Of a DNA stretch of 35,780 nucleotides, positions 24,911 through 32,175 are shown piece by piece. The stretch covers positions 1 through 35,780 of the forward strand of contig JAISMJ010000068.1 of assembly GCA_031276815.1 (NCBI GenBank). Reading direction: 5' to 3'. Under the pieces are notes generated by a model, which saw only the letters and a list, made by a program, of their open reading frames with translations, had not been told where the DNA came from and searched no databases. How positions within the stretch are numbered: the first letter of the stretch is position 1; each line of letters starts with the position of its first letter. The position numbers were made by a program, and so were the translations under genes. The stretch is from Treponema sp. (GTDB taxonomy: Bacteria > Spirochaetota > Spirochaetia > Treponematales > Breznakiellaceae).

Positions 24911-27900
24911 ATGAAAGACGCGTATTCTAATGCCGGTATCTTAAAAAGAGATTCTCTCGTAGTTACGCTTACCGTTTATTTTTTTTGCCTTGTCCAAACA
25001 TTTGAATATTTAAAGATCGATACGGCATTTGTGGACAAATTCACCGTGCTGTTTCTTGCCGCAGCGGTTCTGTTTTTTCTCGTATTGATCTATAGGATTC
25101 CATGGATAGGGGCGTATTCCCTTTTAACGTCTCTGGTTTTGTTCTTGTTTTATGTTGTCATTGTACTCATAACAAACGGGGCGAATTATTTCTTTATTGT
25201 CTGCGTATGTATTATATGGGTCGGTTACCTCTGCAATGAAGCCGGCGCAACGTTGCTGTACGTCATTATTTCAAATATCATTATCAATATGCTTATTTCT
25301 TCCGGCAAGCCGCTCATGGATGAGTCTCTGACCGTTATCAATATATGCTGGGGCGTTTCGCTTGCCGTTTCCTGCTTTTTGGTATACATGACGTACAGCG
25401 TTTCTTCTAACAAAAGTAATACGGAGAAGGAGCGCTATTATGCCAAAACTATTCTTGAAAGAACGCCTACCTGTATTGCGTTAATTGACGAGATGCGTAG
25501 GGTGTTATACATCGGCAAAACAATGGCGGAAACGTTCCATATTGCCTGCCCTCATTTGATGAAGGGACTGCCCATAACGGATGCCATAGATAATGTGGAA
25601 CTGCGCACCATGCTCCTTATCGTCATGCACGATAACAAAGCCTATGAAGCCACATGGGAAGTAACGGTACATAACCGGAAACGGTTTTATCAGATACTGT
25701 ATCAAAAATCTTATAACGTATTAGGGGGTACATTCCTGCGCCTGAATGACGTTACCGGTATTATGGCGGCAAAGCTCGAAGCCGAGCAAAACGCGCGGGC
25801 AAAAAGCATTTTCCTTGCCAATACCAGCCATGAAATCCGTACCCCTATGAACGCCATTCTGGGTATGGTGGAGCTTATCCTCCGCAAGAATATTAGTCCC
25901 GATGTATATGAAAACGCAATCACCATAAAACAATCCGGTGAAAACCTGCTTGCCATTATCAATGATATTCTTGATTTCTCGAAGATAGAATCAGGAAAGT
26001 TTGAAATTGTCCCTGCAAATTACCTGTTTGCATCCCTCATTCAAGACATCATCAATATCATCAGGGTAAAACTCTCCGATAAGCCGATTCTGTTTATTGT
26101 TACCGTTGCTAATACGTTGCCGAAAGAGCTGTTCGGCGATATGTCCCGGGTGCGTCAGGTATTGCTGAACCTGCTGTCAAACGCCGTGAAATTTACAACG
26201 GAAGGGTATATTTCCCTGCGTGTAAGCGGCGAGCTGGTGCAGAACACGAGCAGCCGTATCATGCTGTGTTTTCAAGTTTCCGATACGGGCATCGGTATGA
26301 AAAAAGAAGACATGTCGAAACTGTTCGATAATTTTACTCAACTCACATCCAGACCGAATAATATCGAAGGTACCGGACTCGGACTCGCCATTTCCCGAAG
26401 CCTGTGTACGCTTATGGAAGGCGATATTACGGTTTCTTCCGAGTTCGGAAAGGGCAGCGTCTTTACCGCAAGCATCGTCCAAGACATCATCGACAGTACG
26501 GACTTCGCCAGTGTCGATGATCCGCGCCATAAAACGGCACTGGTGTACGACAACCGCGCCGTCTATGCGGAATCTATCAGCCAAACCATATATGCGTTGG
26601 GTGCGCCGTGCGATGTTGCCCTGAACGAAGAAGAATTCATACTTGCTTTGCAAACGAAGCGCTACGCCTTCGTGTTTATCAGCAGCGTCCTCTATCAAAC
26701 GGCGCGTACGATCCTGCTCCAATTCGCCCGCCAAGCGACCACAGTCGTTTTGACGGAATTGAATGAAGCCGTAGCGACGCCGCCGGACTGCATTACTATC
26801 GCAACGCCCGCGTATGCCTTATCAATAGCGAATGTCCTTAACGGGAACAACAAACAGGTTGAGAGCGCCGAAAACACTGTGCTGAACATACGTTTCAGCG
26901 CCCCTTCCGCACGGGTGTTGATAGTTGACGATATACCGACCAACCTCAAAGTCGCGATGGGCTTGATGCTGCCTTATAAAATGAAGATAGATACGGCTAT
27001 ATCGGGTATAGAAGCGCTCAAGTTGCTCCATGAAAACGAATACGACATTATCTTTATGGATCACATGATGCCTATCATGGACGGCATAGAGACGCTCCAT
27101 AAGATCAGGGAACAGGGCGGAATATACCGGAACCTGCCGGTTATCGTGCTCACGGCAAACGCCGTTGTTGGTATGAAAGAGATGTTTATTGAACAAGGAT
27201 TTAGCGATTATCTTTCCAAGCCTATTGATACGTCAAAATTGGACAGTATCTTATTCAAATGGATACCCAAGGATAAACACCAAAAACCGCATGCCATGAT
27301 CGTACGCAAAAAATTGAGCGCTACCATGGTTAGTACCATTGAAGATATTGACGTTACGGAAGGGATCAGGATGGCAAACGGTTCTATAGAAAGTTATTAT
27401 GATATTCTCATGGTGTACATTAAAGACAGCAAAGAACGGTACGGCACGCTCTGCTCTTTCCTGCAAACGATTGAAATCACCGAGCCGGAGCCGCCCGTTC
27501 TTTCCCTGTTTACCACGCAGGTACACGCCTTGAAAAGCGCGTCGGCAAGCATAGGCGCAAAAAAACTTTCAGAAGAGGCGTTCAAGCTCGAAATGGCGGG
27601 CAGAGCCGCCGCTATTGACTTTATCAGACAAAACCTCGGTTTGTTCTGTAGCAGCCTTGCGGTTACGATTGAACGTATCGAGCGAATTTTACCCAAGCAG
27701 GATACGGCGGGAAACGAGGATAGCAAGAGGGCGATACGCGATGAAGACAGGCGGACTATGCTTGACCTGAAAGAGGCGCTCAAACAGGAAGATATACGCT
27801 CAATTGACGTGCTTTTTGCGGCTCTTAACGGGCGGAATTTTACGTCAGCGGTAAAAGAGAAACTCGGCACTATAGGGGACCTTATTCTGGTATCTGATTT

Positions 27901-27940
27901 TAAGGAAGCCCGCGCCGTACTGGAGGAGCTGTTGGTATGA
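24911..27940 (+). CDS. hybrid histidine kinase (membrane, HisKA, HATPase, two receiver domains, HPt)
   Basis: A 1009-residue membrane sensor. Five or six membrane helices (about residues 15-165) lead to a PAS-like domain (about 180-285), then HisKA with phospho-accepting His307 (NTSHEIRTPMNAILGM) and the ATPase with LLSNAVKF, DTGIGMKKED and GTGLGLAISR. A first receiver-like domain (about 545-640) has lost the acidic pocket and phospho-aspartate. The second (about 668-790) is complete: VLIVDDIPTN, phospho-acceptor Asp717 in FMDHMMPIMDG, then VLTANA and lysine in LSKPID. A C-terminal HPt domain has His872 in VHALKSASASIG. Output must go to a response regulator elsewhere. No ribosome binding site is seen before the ATG. 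Its stop overlaps the next gene. Confidence 0.93.
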   Translation: MKDAYSNAGILKRDSLVVTLTVYFFCLVQTFEYLKIDTAFVDKFTVLFLAAAVLFFLVLIYRIPWIGAYSLLTSLVLFLFYVVIVLITNGANYFFIVCVCIIWVGYLCNEAGATLLYVIISNIIINMLISSGKPLMDESLTVINICWGVSLAVSCFLVYMTYSVSSNKSNTEKERYYAKTILERTPTCIALIDEMRRVLYIGKTMAETFHIACPHLMKGLPITDAIDNVELRTMLLIVMHDNKAYEATWEVTVHNRKRFYQILYQKSYNVLGGTFLRLNDVTGIMAAKLEAEQNARAKSIFLANTSHEIRTPMNAILGMVELILRKNISPDVYENAITIKQSGENLLAIINDILDFSKIESGKFEIVPANYLFASLIQDIINIIRVKLSDKPILFIVTVANTLPKELFGDMSRVRQVLLNLLSNAVKFTTEGYISLRVSGELVQNTSSRIMLCFQVSDTGIGMKKEDMSKLFDNFTQLTSRPNNIEGTGLGLAISRSLCTLMEGDITVSSEFGKGSVFTASIVQDIIDSTDFASVDDPRHKTALVYDNRAVYAESISQTIYALGAPCDVALNEEEFILALQTKRYAFVFISSVLYQTARTILLQFARQATTVVLTELNEAVATPPDCITIATPAYALSIANVLNGNNKQVESAENTVLNIRFSAPSARVLIVDDIPTNLKVAMGLMLPYKMKIDTAISGIEALKLLHENEYDIIFMDHMMPIMDGIETLHKIREQGGIYRNLPVIVLTANAVVGMKEMFIEQGFSDYLSKPIDTSKLDSILFKWIPKDKHQKPHAMIVRKKLSATMVSTIEDIDVTEGIRMANGSIESYYDILMVYIKDSKERYGTLCSFLQTIEITEPEPPVLSLFTTQVHALKSASASIGAKKLSEEAFKLEMAGRAAAIDFIRQNLGLFCSSLAVTIERIERILPKQDTAGNEDSKRAIRDEDRRTMLDLKEALKQEDIRSIDVLFAALNGRNFTSAVKEKLGTIGDLILVSDFKEARAVLEELLV

Positions 27941-28422
27941 AATACGAGTATGCGGAAGAACGAAGCAAGAAAAAGAAAGAAACGATTGACGCCACCTTAA
28001 AAGAGGTGGAAGATGAGTACAATAGGTGTTACCGCATTATCAGAAAAACGTACGACTACCTTGAACGGATAGGTTTGCAAGATTTCAACAAATTTTCAAA
28101 ATACAAGTGGAGTTTTGACCGGGACAGACGGGGTTTCAGCTACGTGTGCGTGCGGAACGGCGGCAGCCTCTTGAAAAAGAGTCTGGTTAAACGCAGCGGC
28201 AGCCTTGAAGAGCCGGAACTCCTCCGCTGGCTGGACACCAAAAACCTCGTGTGTGAGGCACTTGACGAAGCGTACGAATACATTGATGAAAAGATTGGAA
28301 CGCTCAAACTCAAGATGACCGAGATGAAGGGACGCATCCAGAAATACGAAGACTGGGGCAACGTCTTTGATGAAACTATGGAAGCGGTGAAGGTGGGGAA
28401 AATAGAACCGGAAAAACGGTAG
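27937..28422 (+). CDS. coiled-coil protein coupled to the hybrid kinase, function unknown
   Basis: A 161-residue soluble, highly charged protein. Residues 1-45 (EERSKKKKETIDATLKEVED) and 105-150 (EYIDEKIGTLKLKMTEMKGR) look like coiled coil; the middle (KWSFDRDRRGFSYVCVRNGG) is more globular. I do not recognise a family. Its ATG overlaps the kinase stop (ATGA), with GGAGGAG inside the kinase end, so the two are translated together. A role as a partner or output of the kinase is inferred from this coupling only. Confidence 0.65.
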   Translation: MKYEYAEERSKKKKETIDATLKEVEDEYNRCYRIIRKTYDYLERIGLQDFNKFSKYKWSFDRDRRGFSYVCVRNGGSLLKKSLVKRSGSLEEPELLRWLDTKNLVCEALDEAYEYIDEKIGTLKLKMTEMKGRIQKYEDWGNVFDETMEAVKVGKIEPEKR

Positions 28423-28541
28423 ATCAACGGGAGGAACGGCGGGACTATGCGTGATGAGACGCGCTGCCGCCGCCATGCCCCCACTTTCGGGGCTTCCGCT
28501 CCGTCCCGGATGGATACGCCGCCGCTCTATACGCATGGCAC

Positions 28542-28667
28542 GGGACATTCACGGAATGGCTCGGGAATATTCCCGCACGGCGTGGGACACTCACGGAATG
28601 GCTCGGGAATATTCCCGCACGGCGCGGGACACTCACGGAACGGCTCGGGAATATTCCCGCACGGCGC
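28542..28667. repeat. tandem array, 3 units of 42 bp with CGGGAATATTCCCG palindrome
   Basis: Three nearly identical 42-bp units start at 28542, 28584 and 28626, and a partial unit precedes them. Each contains the perfect 14-bp palindrome CGGGAATATTCCCG. Because 42 is a multiple of 3, plus and minus frames stay open (for example HSRNGSGIFPHGVG on plus), but no start site or domain supports a protein. The rest of 28423-28846 has nothing else I can name. Confidence 0.9.
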
Positions 28668-28846
28668 GGCGTGAACCCTACAATAGGATTCTTTTTCTTT
28701 TGCACGTTAAGCGTTTTATTCCCACAATAAGAGACTATGTGATGATACCACGTTTATTTGCATTAACAATCAATACCTATCATACTAGCGGGGAAACAGA
28801 ATCGTTTTTCTTTACTTTGTACACGGTAGGGAAACTTGTTTTGCCT

Positions 28847-29041
28847 TCAATCTTCCGTATAATCGTTATAAACAAGTTCTTTGTCTTTTTTTGATAAACT
28901 ATACCACCAATTATCACAGACATCAACAAATTCCTGATAACCTTCGTCTTCGTGAAACCAATAATAACGCAATTTCGTTATCTTCTCCATCTGTGGAAAA
29001 TCGGTATGTTCCCACCATTCATTCAGTGTATGTTCCGTCAT
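28847..29041 (-). CDS. small acidic protein coupled to the nuclease gene
   Basis: A 64-residue, tryptophan-rich, acidic protein: it opens MTEHTLNEWWEHTDFPQMEK, then has YYWFHEDEGYQEFVDVCDNW and ends KELVYNDYTED. I do not recognise the family. Its ATG overlaps the stop of the nuclease gene by four bases (ATGA), and both share AT-rich composition unlike their neighbours, so they arrived together. A small acidic partner next to a nuclease could be an inhibitor, a DNA mimic or a specificity subunit; none of these is shown. Confidence 0.7.
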   Translation of the reverse strand: MTEHTLNEWWEHTDFPQMEKITKLRYYWFHEDEGYQEFVDVCDNWWYSLSKKDKELVYNDYTED

Positions 29042-30171
29042 AATTGTAGCGGTATTTGTACGCGCTCCCTTTTTAAGTGTAAATCCATTTCGATAAAGCC
29101 CAAAACGCGCGATCCTAAACTTGTGAGCGTGGCTCTATCATATTCCGTATTTGTCCTAATTCTTTCAACTAAACTCAATTCTTCCGTGTGCGTACAAATG
29201 AAATTCAGCCAATTACAAAGCGTTATTTCTGAATAATCCGTACTCAAAAAACTGTTGGCAAAATCCAATTTCTGTTTATCCATTTTTCTACCTCGCGGCA
29301 CCCAAACTCCTTCCGTCAACTGTACAAATCGCAGAAAATAAAGAATATTTGCTTTTCCTTTTAATTCGCCGATAGTACCGTTCATCAAACTTTCGAGCAA
29401 AATCCGTTTTTGTTCTAAGCTCAAACTAATTTGTTTTAGCTCGGCTTTTGAGTAGTCTTTATAAACCGCAAATTCATAATTTACACTATCTCTAAACCGT
29501 TTGCCATAGTCAGTAAGTTTAATTTTTGATAATTTTTTTGTAGTTGATATGTCTTGTATCAATTCAAAGTACTCCGCCATTTGTTTATGAACTTTGAAAT
29601 GACTATCAGCTCTATCTGATTTCAAATCAAAATATGCAATAAAATCATCGCGATTCAAAACATCTTTTTCCAAATCAAAGAACGGAAGTATAAACCGGTT
29701 GAGGCAAGCCAAATGCGTAAAATTATTTGCCACGGGTTTTGCTAACGGAATTCCTGAATTTCTAACCGCCTCTTCAATCAATTGTTTGTAATACGCACTG
29801 ACAATCTCAAGCGAATACGTCTTAAATTCAAAATTGTGCTCTCTTGAAAAATCGTTCAGGGGTCTTTTATATTTTTCAGGCGTTTCGTTTGCTATAAGAA
29901 TGACAATCACAGGCTTTTCTTGTGTACCAAACTGAATGTTCGCATATTCAAGACATTGATATTGGCAATATTCCAATTTTGATTTATTGTCGATAATCGT
30001 TTCGAGTTCGGTAATGGCAATTCTACCGTCATTCAACTCGTGTGCAAAATCAATTCTACCATATTCCGTGGAATATTGCTGAAAAATCTTCTTTTTTATG
30101 CCTAATCCCAAACAGGTATTGAGATACGTTTGCTCTCGCAAAAGCGTCCATTCAACTAATGATTCGTTCAT
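29038..30171 (-). CDS. predicted PD-(D/E)XK-type nuclease, restriction-like
   Basis: A 377-residue cytoplasmic protein. Near residues 35-60, GRIDFAHELNDGRIAITELE gives a D...ExE pattern as in PD-(D/E)XK nucleases (compare NucS, GRIDxxxxxxDGRxxxxELK), followed by the core strand PVIVILIANETPEKY. The catalytic lysine is not in the usual place (ELET), so activity is uncertain. The C-terminal half (HFKVHKQMAEYFELIQDIST, LTDYGKRFRD) resembles the winged-helix part seen in some type II restriction enzymes. No methylase gene is near. The DNA is clearly AT-rich compared with neighbours, a sign of transfer. The next gene on this strand overlaps by four bases. No strong ribosome binding site or promoter is visible before the ATG. 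Confidence 0.6.
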   Translation of the reverse strand: MNESLVEWTLLREQTYLNTCLGLGIKKKIFQQYSTEYGRIDFAHELNDGRIAITELETIIDNKSKLEYCQYQCLEYANIQFGTQEKPVIVILIANETPEKYKRPLNDFSREHNFEFKTYSLEIVSAYYKQLIEEAVRNSGIPLAKPVANNFTHLACLNRFILPFFDLEKDVLNRDDFIAYFDLKSDRADSHFKVHKQMAEYFELIQDISTTKKLSKIKLTDYGKRFRDSVNYEFAVYKDYSKAELKQISLSLEQKRILLESLMNGTIGELKGKANILYFLRFVQLTEGVWVPRGRKMDKQKLDFANSFLSTDYSEITLCNWLNFICTHTEELSLVERIRTNTEYDRATLTSLGSRVLGFIEMDLHLKRERVQIPLQL

Positions 30172-30479
30172 ATATAGGTATCTTTTCTAAAAATCATCCG
30201 GCTGCCTAAAAAGGGGGCAAAAACAACGTCGCCCTTTGCGGAATACATTGTTATTAACCGCTCGCCTTTTACTATCCGTTTTGTACGCGTGATTTTTATT
30301 ATCAAAGGGATTCACTCTTTCCACGCTCTTTATGGTATGGTAAAAGAAGCATTTGTTTTTGTCAATATAGTCTAAAGAACAATTGTTATCCCTGCTAGCG
30401 GGCATGACCCGGGAATGATCTTTGACGGAGAAGGGTGCGCCGCAACCGAATGAAAGACCGCGATTCACCCCGCTCATGC

Positions 30480-30508
30480 TTGACATTTTAATACATGACA
30501 GATACATT
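30480..30508 (+). promoter_or_regulatory. sigma70-type promoter of the TPR protein, leaderless
   Basis: TTGACA (30480-30485), a 17-bp spacer and TACATT (30503-30508) are followed by 7 bases (GTATGCT) and the ATG at 30516. This places the start at 30516 rather than at the in-frame ATG at 30495, which lies inside the promoter. Confidence 0.75.
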
Positions 30509-30515
30509 GTATGCT

Positions 30516-31175
30516 ATGAAATTATCCGCTCTTTTTTTTATATTTGCGCTACTTAATGGCGCCATCCTGTGCGCACAAACTGCACCGAGACCGGATGCTT
30601 TAGCACAGTACCGCATTGGGCGGGAGCTTGAAGCGCGAAACCGCTTGTCTGAAGCAAACGGGTATTACAATGAAGCGGTTCGTATATGTACGGATGAAAT
30701 CAATAAAAGAATAGCTACTGCCGATACATACGCCGTTTTTACCTGGTCCCTCCAGCGTCTTAAAAATTACCGGAACGTTATTGCGTGGGGGGAAAAAGGG
30801 CTTGCGCTCTATCCAAACGATTACCGCCTTAACGAGATCATGGGTGAAGCGTATTTTTATCTGGATGATTATGAACGGTCGCTCGCGTCCATGCAACGTT
30901 TTGTCAACGCCCTGCCCCGCAATGACCGGGCGTCAACGGCGTACTTTTTTATCGGGGAAATTTACCGGATTCAGGGAAAATACCAGCGCGCCGATATCGC
31001 CTATACGACTGCGGTTCATCTGGAGCCGGGCGTTGCCTTGTGGTGGTACCGGTTGGGCGTTGCCCGTGAAGCGGCGAAGGAGTATGTTTCGGCTCAGGAA
31101 GCCTACGAGCGGGCGTTGCGTATCAATCCTTCATATACTGAAGCAAGTGAAGCGGTCGCCCGCATAAAGCGGTAG
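30516..31175 (+). CDS. secreted TPR protein
   Basis: A 219-residue protein with a signal peptide (MKLSALFFIFALLNGAILCAQ) and about five TPR units through the rest, for example LAQYRIGRELEARNRLSEAN, LNEIMGEAYFYLDDYERSLA, AYFFIGEIYRIQGKYQRADI and YVSAQEAYERALRINPSYTE. TPR proteins of this kind are scaffolds in the periplasm; no partner can be named. The 3' end overlaps the convergent pseudouridine synthase gene by 53 bp, an antisense overlap of both C-terminal coding parts. Confidence 0.8.
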   Translation: MKLSALFFIFALLNGAILCAQTAPRPDALAQYRIGRELEARNRLSEANGYYNEAVRICTDEINKRIATADTYAVFTWSLQRLKNYRNVIAWGEKGLALYPNDYRLNEIMGEAYFYLDDYERSLASMQRFVNALPRNDRASTAYFFIGEIYRIQGKYQRADIAYTTAVHLEPGVALWWYRLGVAREAAKEYVSAQEAYERALRINPSYTEASEAVARIKR

Positions 31176-32151
31176 TTGAGTCCTCAAGCTTAAACACCTT
31201 TTTTATAAACCGTTTGAATGTATGAGGCAGCGGCGCTTTCAGCGCGGGAAGTCCGGTTTCCGCCGGAAACTCAAGCGAATATGCATGGAGTAATAGTCCT
31301 GTCCCCAAAACACTGCCGCCGTATTTCCTGTCTCCGGCTAAAGGATGACCATGCAAAGCGGCTTGTGCGCGTATCTGATGGGTTCTGCCGGTACGTATAT
31401 CCGTAAGAATAAGCGAATATGCGGAGGTGGATGCAAGCGGTTCAATACCTGTTTCCGCATGCCGAATAGCGCCGAGTCCGCCGGCTCCGAGTTCCGCGGC
31501 GAGCGTCTTTCGTTCTTTGGGGCTACGGACAAGCGTGTCCTGCCACAGATCGGGCGTTTCAATACAGCCGTCAACAACCGCAAGATAGCGTTTTACGATG
31601 GTATGGTCCTTGATAAGCTCGGTAAAGAGCCGGGCGCCGGCGAGAGTCTTTGAGAACACAATCAGCCCACTCGTCGGCTGATCAAGCCGGTGCAAGGGTC
31701 CCGGCGTAAACGAAAGCGAAGGGGCGACCGTTCCGGCAAGGTACGTAGCGACTATTTCCGTAAGCGTTTTTTGTTTTTGTGAAGCGCCGCCATGGACAGG
31801 CATACCGGCGCTCTTGTTTACAACAAGCAGATCGTTATTTTCAAAGATGACGTGAACCTCATCTTTGATGCGGATGTGCGTGCGCGGTGGGACGGAAGGC
31901 TCTTTTCTCTCTTTTTCTCTCTTTTTCTCTCTTTTCAATGCTGCTGAAAGTTCATCAGGAATGGCAATACCATCACCCGCCATGATACGCAGCTGCGCGG
32001 ATTCCGCGCTTGTTTTTTTCCCGTTTACGGTAATGTTCCCCTGCCTCATGAGACGGTATATATGCGAAAGGGGCGTATCAGGGAACAATTTCCGTAAAAT
32101 GCGGTCAAGCCGCCTGTTTTCATCATCTTTCGCGGCTTTTATTTCAACCAT
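31123..32151 (-). CDS. RluA-family 23S rRNA pseudouridine synthase (RluC/RluD-like)
   Basis: A 342-residue rRNA-modifying enzyme. The S4 RNA-binding domain (NRRLDRILRKLFPDTPLSHI) is followed by a charged linker (KREKKREKERKEPS) and the catalytic domain with the active aspartate in HRLDQPTSGLIVFSKT, then RTGRTHQIRAQAALHGHPLA and GDRKYGG. RluC and RluD share this layout and I cannot choose between them. The linker is encoded by a purine-only run with a 10-bp repeat (31901-31936), which could slip out of frame. It starts 24 bp after the DUF4139 gene and is probably cotranscribed with it. Confidence 0.9.
   Translation of the reverse strand: MVEIKAAKDDENRRLDRILRKLFPDTPLSHIYRLMRQGNITVNGKKTSAESAQLRIMAGDGIAIPDELSAALKREKKREKERKEPSVPPRTHIRIKDEVHVIFENNDLLVVNKSAGMPVHGGASQKQKTLTEIVATYLAGTVAPSLSFTPGPLHRLDQPTSGLIVFSKTLAGARLFTELIKDHTIVKRYLAVVDGCIETPDLWQDTLVRSPKERKTLAAELGAGGLGAIRHAETGIEPLASTSAYSLILTDIRTGRTHQIRAQAALHGHPLAGDRKYGGSVLGTGLLLHAYSLEFPAETGLPALKAPLPHTFKRFIKKVFKLEDSTTALCGRPLHLLQYMKD
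31901..31936 (-). repeat. 10-bp homopurine repeat inside the pseudouridine synthase gene
   Basis: CTTTTTCTCT (plus strand) occurs at 31911-31920 and 31921-31930, with near copies on each side. On the coding strand the 36 bases are all A or G. The 10-bp period is not a multiple of three. Confidence 0.8.
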
Positions 32152-32175
32152 TAGAGGAACAACCCGTACCGTGCG

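Noticed and set aside
28447-28894. Frames through the 28542 array as repeat proteins
   Set aside because: The 42-bp period keeps several frames open at once on both strands; none has a credible start or known domain.
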